This document shows positions 15,670 to 27,817 of a DNA stretch of 64,000 bases, one piece after another. Origin of the DNA: Terriglobia bacterium (GTDB taxonomy: Bacteria > Acidobacteriota > Vicinamibacteria > Vicinamibacterales > CAVVIG01); contig JAIQFX010000001.1 of assembly GCA_020073005.1 (NCBI GenBank), positions 1-64,000 on the forward strand, read 5' to 3'. The position numbers and the translations under genes were made by a program. The first letter of the stretch is position 1. The number at the start of each line of letters is the position of its first letter. The notes beneath the pieces were generated by a model, which ran no database searches, was not told the DNA's origin, and saw only the letters and a list, made by a program, of their open reading frames with translations.

Positions 15670-17097
15670 TTACCGGGGAACGGCGGGCGCGGTCTTGTCG
15701 AGCTTCAGCGCCAGCTGGAGGTAGCCGGCCTCGTCGCGCGGAACCTGGACCGGATACTCGCCGGTGTAACACGAGCGGCAGTACGAGGTGCGCTGTGTCC
15801 CGACGGCGCTCAGCAGTCCTTCCAGGCTCAGGTACGCGACGCTGTCCGCGCCGAGGAACGATCGGATCTCTTCGATCGTGTGCGTCGCGGCGATCAATTC
15901 CTGCTTGCGCGGCGTGTCGACGCCGTAGAAACACGGCGAGATTGTCGGCGGACAGCTGATGCGCACGTGCACCTGCTTCGCGCCCGCCGCGCGCACCATC
16001 TTGACGATCTTCTGGCTCGTCGTGCCGCGGACGATCGAGTCGTCGACGAGGATCACGCGCTTGCCGTCCAGCACGCTCCGGACCGGATTCAGCTTCACCT
16101 TGACGCCGAAGTGACGGATCGACGCCTGCGGCTGAATGAACGTCCGGCCGACGTAGTGATTGCGGATCAGCCCCATCCGCAGCGGCACGTGCGATTCCTC
16201 CGCGAAGCCCATCGCGGCGCAGACGCCCGAGTCCGGCACCGGCACGACGACGTCGGCGGCCACCGGCTGCTCGCGCGCGAGGAAGCGGCCGAGATCCGTG
16301 CGCACCTCGTTCACGCTGCGGCCGAACACGTAGCTGTCGGGCCGCGCGAAGTACACGTGCTCGAAGATGCAGTGCGCGAGCGTCGCCGGCGGAAACGGTT
16401 TGACCGAACGGAGGCCGTCGGCCGAAATGATCAGCACTTCGCCCGGCTCGACGTCCCGCACGTAGGTCGCGCCGATCAGATCCATGGCGCAGGTTTCCGA
16501 CGCGATCACCCACGCATCGTCCATGCGGCCGAGGGCGAGCGGGCGGAAGCCGTGCGGATCTCGGACCGCGACGAGACGATCCTTCGTCACCACGGCGAGC
16601 GAGAACGCGCCCTGGATTTGCGTCACCGCTTCGACGAGCGCGTCCTCGACGTGCCGCGCCTTCGACTTCGCGTACAGGTGCAGGATGACTTCCGTGTCGC
16701 TGTTCGACTGGAAGATCGATCCCTGCCGCACGAGATCGTCGCGCAGCTCGCGCGCGTTCACGATGTTGCCGTTGTGGCAGACGCCGACTTGTCCGTGCGT
16801 GCAGTCGATCACGATCGGCTGCGCGTTCAGGAGCTTGCTCTCGCCGGCCGTCGAATAGCGCACGTGGCCGATCGCGAGCGAGCCCGGCAGCGACGCCAGC
16901 GTCTGGCCATCGAAGACGTCCGCGACGTAGCCCATTGCCCGGGAAATGCGCACGCGCTCGCCGTCCGACGCGGCAATGCCCGCGCTTTCCTGCCCGCGAT
17001 GCTGCAGCGCGTACAGACCGAGGTACGTCATGTTGGCGGCCTCGGGGTGACCGAAGATGCCGAAGACGCCGCACTCGTCCTTGAATTTATCGGGCAT
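15670..17097 (-). CDS. purF: amidophosphoribosyltransferase PurF
   Basis: PurF makes phosphoribosylamine from PRPP and glutamine, the first committed purine step. From ATG 17097 the protein has 475 residues. It begins MPDKFKDECGVFGIFG, a short propeptide before the catalytic Cys as in the B. subtilis-type enzyme. Glutaminase residues follow (ALQHRGQESAGI, HVRYSTAG, HNGNIVN). The PRPP-binding motif is VILVDDSIVRGTTS. Cysteines suited to the Fe-S cluster of this class occur in the C-terminal half (ISCPPTISPCFYG, SYCRSCYTGEYP). The spacing to purL is 2 bases. Confidence 0.95.
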   Translation of the reverse strand: MPDKFKDECGVFGIFGHPEAANMTYLGLYALQHRGQESAGIAASDGERVRISRAMGYVADVFDGQTLASLPGSLAIGHVRYSTAGESKLLNAQPIVIDCTHGQVGVCHNGNIVNARELRDDLVRQGSIFQSNSDTEVILHLYAKSKARHVEDALVEAVTQIQGAFSLAVVTKDRLVAVRDPHGFRPLALGRMDDAWVIASETCAMDLIGATYVRDVEPGEVLIISADGLRSVKPFPPATLAHCIFEHVYFARPDSYVFGRSVNEVRTDLGRFLAREQPVAADVVVPVPDSGVCAAMGFAEESHVPLRMGLIRNHYVGRTFIQPQASIRHFGVKVKLNPVRSVLDGKRVILVDDSIVRGTTSQKIVKMVRAAGAKQVHVRISCPPTISPCFYGVDTPRKQELIAATHTIEEIRSFLGADSVAYLSLEGLLSAVGTQRTSYCRSCYTGEYPVQVPRDEAGYLQLALKLDKTAPAVPR

Positions 17098-17099
17098 GT

Positions 17100-19352
<2,253 letters not shown>

Positions 19353-19367
19353 GATGCGTCGGCTCGC

Positions 19368-20105
19368 CTAAGAGGCTCGCCCTGCACTCTGCGGTTGCAG
19401 CGCGAGGCTTTCAGCCGAGCGAAGACTCGCGAGCACCGATTCGAAAATCACGCGGCCGTCGACGCCGCCGAGCAGCACCTCGCACGCGCGCTCTGGGTGC
19501 GGCATCATCCCGACGACGTTGCGCCGCTCGTTGCAGACGGCGGCGATCGCATTCACGGAGCCGTTCGGATTCCAGTCGTCGTTCAACACGCCGTTCGGAT
19601 CCGTGTAGCGCAGCACGACCTGCCGGTTCGCCTCGATCTGCTTCAGCATCTCGGCGGGCGCGAAGTAGTTGCCTTCGCCGTGGCCGATCGGAATGCGCAG
19701 GACTTGTCCCGCGCGCGCCTTGCCGGTGAACGGCGTGTCGGTCTGTTCGACGCGCAGGTGCACGTGCTCGCAGCGGTACTTCAGGCCGCGATTGCGCAGC
19801 ATCGCGCCGGGCAGCAATCCCGACTCGAGCAGAATCTGGAATCCGTTGCAGATGCCGAGCACGGGACCGCCGCGCTCGGCGAACGCGCGCACCGGACCCA
19901 TGATCGGCGAGAAGCGCGCCATCGCGCCGGTGCGCAGGTAGTCGCCGTGCGCGAAGCCGCCGGGCAGGATCAGGACGTCGGCGCCTTTCAGTTCGGTGTC
20001 CTTGTGCCAGAGGTACTCCGCCTCCTGGCCGAACACGTCCCTCGCGGCGTGATACGCGTCCTCGTCGCAGTTGCTGCCGGGAAAAACGATTACGCCAAAT
20101 CTCAT
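19368..20105 (-). CDS. purQ: FGAM synthase glutaminase subunit PurQ
   Basis: The 245-residue class I glutamine amidotransferase supplies ammonia to PurL. The motifs are [29 protein letters not shown], the nucleophile Cys in [13 protein letters not shown], and the His/Glu pair in [11 protein letters not shown]. It starts 2 bases after the purS stop and lies 15 bases before purL. The last fifteen or so residues after [10 protein letters not shown] are poorly conserved. Confidence 0.95.
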   Translation of the reverse strand: MRFGVIVFPGSNCDEDAYHAARDVFGQEAEYLWHKDTELKGADVLILPGGFAHGDYLRTGAMARFSPIMGPVRAFAERGGPVLGICNGFQILLESGLLPGAMLRNRGLKYRCEHVHLRVEQTDTPFTGKARAGQVLRIPIGHGEGNYFAPAEMLKQIEANRQVVLRYTDPNGVLNDDWNPNGSVNAIAAVCNERRNVVGMMPHPERACEVLLGGVDGRVIFESVLASLRSAESLALQPQSAGRAS

Positions 20106-20107
20106 GG

Positions 20108-20347
20108 CTATTCCACTTCGATGCGATAGCTCTCGATGACGGGATTCGCGAGCACCTTGTCGGCGACCTCGGCCGCGAGCGCGCGCGCCGTGGCCGTCTC
20201 GGTCGTCGCGAGGTCGAGCTCGAAGTACTTGCCCTGCCGGACGTCCTCCACGTTCTGGTAGCCGAGCGAGTGCAGCGCCTCGGCGATCGTCCTGCCCTGC
20301 GGATCGAACACCGACGGTTTGAGCGTGACGAACACTCTGGCGCGCAT
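20108..20347 (-). CDS. purS: FGAM synthase subunit PurS
   Basis: This 79-residue protein begins [20 protein letters not shown] and contains [17 protein letters not shown], the standard PurS signature. PurS bridges PurQ and PurL in the three-part FGAM synthase. Its presence agrees with the short PurL. It lies 4 bases after purB. Confidence 0.95.
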   Translation of the reverse strand: MRARVFVTLKPSVFDPQGRTIAEALHSLGYQNVEDVRQGKYFELDLATTETATARALAAEVADKVLANPVIESYRIEVE

Positions 20348-20351
20348 GCGG

Positions 20352-21658
<1,307 letters not shown>

Positions 21659-21662
<4 letters not shown>

Positions 21663-22930
21663 TCCAAATCCAGCCGCTCCCTCGGAATCTGCAATCCGTT
21701 CACGTTGCCGAGCACCGTCGCCGCCAGCGAATCGTTCTTGAACAAGTCCGCCGCCACGCGCTGCACGTCGCCGGCCGTGACCTTCTCGATGCCGCTCAGC
21801 GTTTCGTCGAGGCCGAACTGGCGATCGAAATAGATTTCCTGCCGGGCCAGGTGCGACATGCGGCTCGCGGTGTTCTCGAGGCTCAGCATGAGGCTGCCCT
21901 TCAGATGATCCTTCGAGCGCTGCAGCTCGGCGTCCGGCACCGGCGCCTGCTTGACGTTGCGCAGCTCCTCGACGACGAGATCGAGCACTTCGCCGACGGC
22001 TTCGTTCGAACAGCCGGCGTAGATCGTGAACGAGCCCGCGTCGCGGTACGCGCTCAGGCCGCTGAAGACCGCGTACGCCAGCCCGCGCTTCTCGCGCACG
22101 TTCTGGAACAGCCGCGAGCTCATCGAGCCGCCGAGCAGCGTGTTCAGCACGTAGCTCGAGTACCGATCGTCGTGATTCTGGGGATAGCTGCTGACGCCGA
22201 CGCACAGGTGGCTCTGCTCGAGCTCCTTGTTGCGGACGAGAATCTTCGGCACCACACGGGGCGCTTCATCCGCGGCCGGCGGGCTCGGCGTCGTCAGCGA
22301 TCCGAACTTCTCGGCGACCAGATCGCGCACGCGCGCGTGCTCGAGATTGCCGACCGCCGACACGATCAGGTTCTTCGCCGTGTAGACGCCGCGGAAGTAA
22401 TCGCGCAGCAGCTCGGCGCTGAACGACTCGACGGTCTCCTTCGTGCCGAGGATGGGACGGCCGAGCGGATGATTTTCCCAGAAACCCTGCGTGAACAGCT
22501 CGTGGACGAGATCGTCCGGCGTGTCCTCGACCATCTTGATTTCTTCGACGACGACTTTTTTCTCGCGCGCGACGTCGTCCGCGCTGAACGCGGGGTTGCG
22601 CACGATGTCGGAGAGGATGTCGATCGCGAGCGGCAGATGCTCGTCGAGCACCTTGATGTAGTAGCTCGCGTACTCCTTCGCGGTGAACGCGTCGAGCTGG
22701 CCGCCGATCGAATCGATCGCCTGCGCGATGTCCTCGGCCGTGCGGCTCGCCGTGCCCTTGAAGAGCATGTGCTCGACGAAGTGGGCGATGCCGCCGCGCT
22801 CGGCGGATTCGTGCCGCGAGCCGCGCGTGAGCCAGACGCCGATGCTGATCGAGCGCACCTGCGTCATCCGCTCGGTCAGAATGCGGAGGCCGTTATCGAG
22901 AACGTCTCTGACGATGGGTGCGTCCGACAC
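21659..22930 (-). CDS. M16-family zinc peptidase
   Basis: The 423-residue protein starts at GTG 22930. It has the inverted zinc motif HFVEH (H50, E53, H54) in GGIAHFVEHMLFKGT, and the domain typical of PqqL/YmxG/mitochondrial-processing-peptidase beta relatives (SAVGNLEHARVRDLVAEKFG, VREKRGLAYAVFSGLSAYRDAGSFTIYAG). It heads the purine operon and overlaps purB, an arrangement that gives no clear functional link. It is probably a cytoplasmic or periplasm-associated oligopeptidase; no signal peptide is visible. Confidence 0.88.
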
Positions 22931-22990
22931 GGTGGACCCTTATGCTACCATCGAAACTTACCCCTCCGCTGAGATTACGGAAGAGCTAAA

Positions 22991-24067
22991 GTGGCGACGC
23001 CTGCGCGATCCGACCTCGCCGAACTGGAACGATCCGCGCTCGAGACCGCGCTCGACGCTCGCGGACACCGGCGTTTTCACGCCCGCCAGATTTTCCGCTG
23101 GCTGTACCGCCGCGGCGTCACCGACGTCGAGGCGATGACGGATCTGTCGCGCGATCTGCGCGCGGCGCTCGCCCGCGACTTCACCATCACGACGCCGGAG
23201 CTCGCGCATCGCGAGACATCGTCCGACGGCACGGAGAAGTTTCTTCTCCGCCTGGCCGACGGCCGGCAGATCGAGTCGGTGTTCATCCCGGACACGCCGT
23301 CGATGACGTTCTGCATCTCGACGCAGGTGGGCTGCGCGATGGCGTGCGCCTTCTGTCTGACCGGCAAGATGGGGCTCGTCCGCAATCTGACGGCGGGCGA
23401 GATCGTCGGGCAGGTCCGCGTGCTCGCCGGCGCGCTCGGCATGCGCGAGAAGGCGTTCAACATCGTCCTGATGGGCATGGGCGAGCCGCTCCACAACTAC
23501 GACGAGACGATGAAGGCGCTGCGCATCCTGACGGACGAATATGGATTCGCGATGCCGCCGCGGCGCATCACGCTCTCGACCGTCGGTCTGCTGCCGGCGC
23601 TCGAGCGGCTCGCGAAAGAGCCGGTGATGCCGAACCTGGCGATCTCGCTCCACGCGCCGACCGAGGCGTTGCGCGCGCAGCTGGTCCCGCTCAATCAGAA
23701 ATACAGCGTCGCGGACATCATCGCCGCCTGCCAGCGCTTTCCGCTCCGCAAGCGCAGCCGCATCACGTTCGAGTACGTCCTGCTCGCCGGCGTGAACGAC
23801 TCGCCGGACGACGCCCGTCGGCTCGCGAAACTGCTGACCGGCGTGAAGTCGAAAGTGAATCTGATCCCGCTCAATGCCGCGCCCGGCATTCCCTTCGAGC
23901 GGCCGACGGACATCGCCGTCGATCGCTTCGCGAAGATTCTCGCGGACCGCGGCGTGACCGTGTCGGTACGGAAGAGCCGCGGGCGCGACATTCGCGCGGC
24001 CTGCGGTCAGTTGATCGTCGAAGGCCAGAAGAAGTCAGCCGGCCAGCAGCTCGCCGTGCTGATGTGA
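22991..24067 (+). CDS. rlmN: dual-specificity 23S rRNA/tRNA adenine C2-methyltransferase RlmN
   Basis: This radical-SAM enzyme methylates A2503 of 23S rRNA and A37 of some tRNAs. The 358-residue protein starts at GTG, with GGAAG upstream as ribosome site. It has the iron-sulfur motif CAMACAFC (C115, C119, C122), GMGEPLHNYDE, ITLSTVGL, NLAISLHAPTE and the second catalytic Cys in RGRDIRAACGQL. It is divergent from the M16 gene. Its 3' end overlaps mtaB on the opposite strand by 33 bases. Confidence 0.95.
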   Translation: MATPARSDLAELERSALETALDARGHRRFHARQIFRWLYRRGVTDVEAMTDLSRDLRAALARDFTITTPELAHRETSSDGTEKFLLRLADGRQIESVFIPDTPSMTFCISTQVGCAMACAFCLTGKMGLVRNLTAGEIVGQVRVLAGALGMREKAFNIVLMGMGEPLHNYDETMKALRILTDEYGFAMPPRRITLSTVGLLPALERLAKEPVMPNLAISLHAPTEALRAQLVPLNQKYSVADIIAACQRFPLRKRSRITFEYVLLAGVNDSPDDARRLAKLLTGVKSKVNLIPLNAAPGIPFERPTDIAVDRFAKILADRGVTVSVRKSRGRDIRAACGQLIVEGQKKSAGQQLAVLM

Positions 24068-25339
24068 CGTCACGCGGACCCGGACCCAAACGTTTCTTGA
24101 GTGGCCGCGCGGAATGCGCAGCTTGAGATAGTTCCCCGTCACGACGAGCGATCCGTCCTCGAGCGTAAGCGCAGGATGAATCGTTCCTACCTGCGAATCG
24201 TGAAAACGATCCGTGAGGCGACGGCCGATCTCGCGCACGCGGCGCCCGCGCTCGCGCACGACAGTGCCGGGGGCCTTTCCTTTCATCGATGAGGCCGCCG
24301 TGCCCGGGCGGTCCGAGTACGGAAACACGTGGATATGCGTGAGCGGCGAGCGCTCGAGGTACGACGCCAGCAGCTCGAAATCCTCGTCGGTCTCGCCGGG
24401 AAATCCAACGATGACGTCGGACCCGATCGACGCATGCGGCATGCGCGCGCGAATGCCGTCCACGAGTGAGGCGTAGTACTCGATGGTGTACGGCCGGCGC
24501 ATGGCCGCGAGGATGCGTTCGCTCGCGTGCTGCAGCGGCAGATGAAAGTGCGGTGCGAAGCGATCCGAAGCCGCGACAAGATCAACGATCTCGTTCGAGC
24601 AGTCCATGGGCTCGAGCGCGCTGATGCGAAAAAGGAGACGCTCGCCTGAAAGGCTCGCGCGACGAAGATCGAGCGCGCCCAGGAGCTCGATGAGCGACGA
24701 ACGCGGCGACAGGTCGCGGCCGTACGAGCCGAGGTGGACGCCCGTCAACGCGATTTCCTTGAAGCCGGCCGCGACGATCCGATCGACTTCGCGCAGCAGC
24801 TCGCCAAGCGGAGCGCTGCGCGGCGTCCCCCGCGTCGACGGGATGATGCAGTAGCTGCACGCCTCCGCGCAGCCGGTCTGCACGCGCAGCGTGAACGCCG
24901 TCCGTCCCGCGACGCCAGGCTCGATCGACGAGCCGCATGGCCCGTCGCCGATCGAGCCAGACGTGGCGTCCGCCTTCAGGCGGACCGACTCGTCGTCCGG
25001 CTGAAGCCGGACCCCACGGATCAGGGGAATCAGCTGCGGCTTGTCGTCGTTCGGCACGACGCGGACGACGTTGGGCAGCGCCGCCACTTCATCGGGACGC
25101 CGGGTCGCGTAGCAGCCGGTGACAACGATCTGCGCCGACGGATTGTCGCGCGCGATGCGACGGATCGTCTGCCGCGCGCCCTGATCCGACGTCGCCGTCA
25201 CCGAACACGTGTTCACGATGACGAGATCCGCCGCGTCCGGCGCGACCGCTCGCGCGCCTTCAGCCAGCAGCGCCTCTTCGAAGCCGAGCGAGTCAGCCTG
25301 GTTGACGCGGCACCCGAACGTCACAACCGCGTACTTCAC
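24035..25339 (-). CDS. mtaB: tRNA t6A37 methylthiotransferase MtaB with in-frame REP-like insertion
   Basis: This radical-SAM methylthiotransferase adds the 2-methylthio group to t6A37 of tRNA. The GTG at 25339 starts VKYAVVTFGCRVNQADS, matching the family N-terminus. An ATG at 25381 would add 14 residues encoded by an octamer array and is less likely. The N-terminal cluster Cys residues are in FGCRVNQ, VNTCSVT and VTGCYA; the radical-SAM motif is CAEACSYC; TRAM-like C-terminus. Residues 108-126 (GVRLQPDDESVRLKADAT) are the translation of a two-palindrome REP-like element in the linker between the two cluster domains. It is downstream of purD on the same strand. Confidence 0.88.
   Translation of the reverse strand: MKYAVVTFGCRVNQADSLGFEEALLAEGARAVAPDAADLVIVNTCSVTATSDQGARQTIRRIARDNPSAQIVVTGCYATRRPDEVAALPNVVRVVPNDDKPQLIPLIRGVRLQPDDESVRLKADATSGSIGDGPCGSSIEPGVAGRTAFTLRVQTGCAEACSYCIIPSTRGTPRSAPLGELLREVDRIVAAGFKEIALTGVHLGSYGRDLSPRSSLIELLGALDLRRASLSGERLLFRISALEPMDCSNEIVDLVAASDRFAPHFHLPLQHASERILAAMRRPYTIEYYASLVDGIRARMPHASIGSDVIVGFPGETDEDFELLASYLERSPLTHIHVFPYSDRPGTAASSMKGKAPGTVVRERGRRVREIGRRLTDRFHDSQVGTIHPALTLEDGSLVVTGNYLKLRIPRGHSRNVWVRVRVTSHQHGELLAG
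24962..25018. repeat. family-2 REP/BIME-like pair inside mtaB
   Basis: GTCCGCCTTCAGGCGGAC (24968-24985) and GTCCGGCTGAAGCCGGAC (24995-25012) lie head to head, with outer tails CGTGG and CCACG. The 57 bp (19 codons) are in frame with mtaB. Confidence 0.9.
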
Positions 25340-25340
25340 T

Positions 25341-25420
25341 TGAGGATGTGGGGATGTGAGGATGTGAGGAGTTGAAGGCATTCGCAGATTCTCAAATCCT
25401 CAGATTCTCGAATCCTCAGA
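25341..25420. repeat. 8-base tandem array between purD and mtaB
   Basis: Ten consecutive octamers in one register: TGAGGATG, TGGGGATG, TGAGGATG, TGAGGAGT, TGAAGGCA, TTCGCAGA, TTCTCAAA, TCCTCAGA, TTCTCGAA, TCCTCAGA. The purD stop codon (minus strand, 25400-25402) lies inside, so the last purD residues (TSEDSRI) are repeat-encoded. Confidence 0.8.
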
Positions 25421-26701
25421 TGTACCGGCGCGAAGGGCTTGTCTTCCGATATCGCGCCGGTATTGCATTCCGTCGAACGAGATCTTCCGCACGCCGGCGT
25501 ACGCGCGCGCGATGGACTGGGTGAAGTCGGCGCCACGGCCCACGACGGTCAACACGCGGCCACCGGCCGTGACAATCTGACCATCGCGACGTGACGTGCC
25601 CGCGTGATAGACCGACACGCCCTCGAGCGCGTCCGCCGCATCGAGACCGGCGATCGGCCGGCCCGATTCCGACGACTCCGGATACCCGCGCGACGCCAGC
25701 ACGACGCCGGTCAGCCGGTCGCGGCCGAGTCGCACGATCGACTGCCGCAGCGCGCCGGTCGCGCCGGCGACCAGCAGCGGCAACAGCGGCTCGTCGATGA
25801 GCGGCAACACGACCTGCGCTTCAGGATCGCCAAGCCGGACGTTGAACTCGATCACTTTCGGGCCGGACGGCGTCAGCATGAGTCCGGCGTAGAGAAACCC
25901 GCTGAAGGGACAGCCCTCGGCCGCCATGCCGGCGATCACGGGCTCGACGATCTCGCGCATGACGCGCGCCTCGAGGGCGGCGTCGAGGAGCGGACTCGGC
26001 GCGAACGCGCCCATGCCGCCCGTATTCGGGCCCCGGTCATCGTCGAAGATCCGCTTGTGGTCCTGAGCCGAGCCGATCGGCACGGCCATGTGGCCGTCGC
26101 ACACGAGAAAGAACGACACTTCCGGCCCCGTCAGACATTCTTCGATGACGAGGCAGTCGCCGGCCGCGCCGAACTTATGCTCGGCCATCGCGGCCACCAG
26201 CGCGGCTTCGGCCGCGTCGCGACTCTCGGCGATGACGACGCCCTTCCCCGCCGCGAGACCGTCGGCCTTGAGCACGACCGGCAGACCGAACGCTCCGCCG
26301 CGCAAAACAGCGAGGCCTTCATCGAGCGACCGACAGGTATGAAAGCGCGCGGTCGGCACGCCGTGCCGCGCCATGAAGGCTTTCGCGAACGCCTTGCTCG
26401 ACTCCAGGCGCGCGGCGGCAGCAGTCGGACCGAACAGTAACCGGCCTTCGGCCGCGAACCGATCCGCGACGCCGAGGCTCAATGGAAGCTCCGGGCCGAC
26501 GATGGTGAAGTCAATTTGCTCGCGATCGGCGAGCGCCAGAAGCGCGTCGACGTCGCCGACATTGGCGGGAATCGTGCGCGCCAGGCGTGAAATACCAGGA
26601 TTTCCGGGCGCGGCGACCAGTTCCCCGACGTCGCGGTCGGCGGCGAGACGTGCAACGATCGCGTGCTCGCGCGCGCCGCTTCCGATGACCAGAACTCTCA
26701 T
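25400..26701 (-). CDS. purD: phosphoribosylamine-glycine ligase PurD
   Basis: PurD joins phosphoribosylamine and glycine with ATP (second purine step). The 433-residue ATP-grasp enzyme has VLVIGSGAREHAI, GPELPLSLGVADRF, FGPTAAAARLESSKAFAKAFM, VLKADGLAAGKGV, EECLTGPEVSFF, GPNTGGMGAF and FNVRLGDPEAQVVLP. It is separate from the main purine operon and divergent from rpsU. The C-terminal residues are supplied by an octamer repeat. Confidence 0.96.
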   Translation of the reverse strand: MRVLVIGSGAREHAIVARLAADRDVGELVAAPGNPGISRLARTIPANVGDVDALLALADREQIDFTIVGPELPLSLGVADRFAAEGRLLFGPTAAAARLESSKAFAKAFMARHGVPTARFHTCRSLDEGLAVLRGGAFGLPVVLKADGLAAGKGVVIAESRDAAEAALVAAMAEHKFGAAGDCLVIEECLTGPEVSFFLVCDGHMAVPIGSAQDHKRIFDDDRGPNTGGMGAFAPSPLLDAALEARVMREIVEPVIAGMAAEGCPFSGFLYAGLMLTPSGPKVIEFNVRLGDPEAQVVLPLIDEPLLPLLVAGATGALRQSIVRLGRDRLTGVVLASRGYPESSESGRPIAGLDAADALEGVSVYHAGTSRRDGQIVTAGGRVLTVVGRGADFTQSIARAYAGVRKISFDGMQYRRDIGRQALRAGTSEDSRI

Positions 26702-26766
26702 TGTGCGAGCGGCTTAGGGCGTGCAACCTCGCCGCGCACGCGCGCAGCGCGATCGGGACTATTTCG

Positions 26767-26795
26767 TTGACCTTGAAAGGGATTGCGCCTAGAAT
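26767..26795 (+). promoter_or_regulatory. sigma-70-type promoter of rpsU
   Basis: TTGACC (26767-26772), a 17-base spacer and TAGAAT (26790-26795) lie about 90 bases upstream of the rpsU start. This is the best-matched housekeeping promoter I can find in the window. A ribosome site AAGGGGG follows near 26870. Confidence 0.7.
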
Positions 26796-26886
26796 CCGCG
26801 CTTACTCGTGCTAGCCTAACATATTTGGGACATATGGCTGGTCGTGAGTAGAGTCATTTGCCACCCGCGAAGGGGGTGTTTTACGC

Positions 26887-27084
26887 GTGGCTGAAGTCAA
26901 GATCCAGGAGGGCGAGTCCATTGAGAGCGCTCTCCGCCGGTTCAAGCGGAAGGTGCAGCAAGAAGACATCATCAAGGACATCAAGAAGCACTCCTTCTAT
27001 CTGAAACCCGGTGACAAGCGAAGGGCCAAGCAGGCGCTTGCCCGCAAACGGAATCGGAAGAAGCTCCGACGCGAAGAGAGTTAG
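26887..27084 (+). CDS. rpsU: ribosomal protein bS21
   Basis: This 65-residue basic protein contains VKIQEGESIESALRRFKRKV and ends in a lysine/arginine-rich helix, as expected for the small-subunit protein S21, which helps select mRNA start sites. The start is GTG with a strong Shine-Dalgarno (AAGGGGGTG) and a good promoter upstream. A zinc-ribbon gene follows 23 bases later. Confidence 0.96.
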   Translation: MAEVKIQEGESIESALRRFKRKVQQEDIIKDIKKHSFYLKPGDKRRAKQALARKRNRKKLRREES

Positions 27085-27107
27085 CTCGACCGACGAGGTA
27101 GCGACCG

Positions 27108-27416
27108 ATGGAGTTCCAAGACAGGATCCTCAGGTGCGTGGACTGCGGCGCGGAGTTCGTATGGACGGCGGGCGAACAGCAGTTTTTCGCCGACAAGAAC
27201 TTCAAGAACGAACCGAAGCGGTGCAAAGCCTGTAAGGGCAAGCGCGCCTCGCGTCCCGCGGGCGCGGGGATGTCCCGCGAACGGGTCGAAACCGTAACCA
27301 CGTGCTCTGCCTGTGGCAAGGAGACGACGGTGCCCTTCAAGCCGACGCAGGGGCGCCCCGTGTTCTGCAAGGAATGCTTCCAGTCCCGGAAGTTCGCCGG
27401 GGCTGGAGGCGTTTAA
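27108..27416 (+). CDS. double zinc-ribbon protein
   Basis: The 102-residue protein has two zinc-ribbon halves: CVDCGAEFVWTAGEQQFFADK with CKACKGKR, and CSACGKETTVPFKPTQGRPVFCKECF. These match the zinc-binding zf-trcl and CxxC/x17-family domains, often linked to nucleic-acid binding. No catalytic domain is present. It is between rpsU and a STAS gene, probably on the rpsU transcript. Confidence 0.85.
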   Translation: MEFQDRILRCVDCGAEFVWTAGEQQFFADKNFKNEPKRCKACKGKRASRPAGAGMSRERVETVTTCSACGKETTVPFKPTQGRPVFCKECFQSRKFAGAGGV

Positions 27417-27446
27417 CATTTTCTTTCAGGCGTCTGGAGCGTTTTC

Positions 27447-27800
27447 ATGCAGATCCAGGAACGGATGTCCGGCGACGTCGTGGTGCTCGACCTGAAGGGC
27501 AAGATCACCCTGGGCGAGGGCGACGAGTTGCTCAAGGACAAGGTGAACAGTCTCGTCAACCAGGGCCACAAGAAGATCGTGCTGAACCTGGCCGATGTGC
27601 CGTACATCGACAGCGCGGGGCTCGGCGAAGTGGTCCGCACGTACACCACCGTGAGCCGCCAGGGCGGCAGCCTCAAACTGCTGAACCTGACCAAGCGGAT
27701 CACCGATCTGCTGTCGATCACGAAGCTGCTGACCGTATTCGAGACGTTCGACTCGGAAAACGAGGCGGTCCGGAGTTTTTCGGCATCGGCCAAGGTCTAG
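27447..27800 (+). CDS. STAS-domain anti-sigma factor antagonist
   Basis: This 117-residue single STAS domain has the signature ADVPYIDSAGLGEVVRTY with the phosphorylatable Ser at about 56. SpoIIAA-type proteins bind an anti-sigma kinase when not phosphorylated. No partner kinase or sigma factor lies in the window. It precedes the UbiA-family gene by 17 bases. Confidence 0.88.
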   Translation: MQIQERMSGDVVVLDLKGKITLGEGDELLKDKVNSLVNQGHKKIVLNLADVPYIDSAGLGEVVRTYTTVSRQGGSLKLLNLTKRITDLLSITKLLTVFETFDSENEAVRSFSASAKV

Positions 27801-27817
27801 CCCGTCACCCGCGCTAG

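Noticed and set aside
24962-25018. VRLQPD/VRLKADAT as a conserved protein motif of MtaB
   Set aside because: The residues are the translation of a palindromic DNA element in an otherwise variable linker, so they are not a functional MtaB motif.
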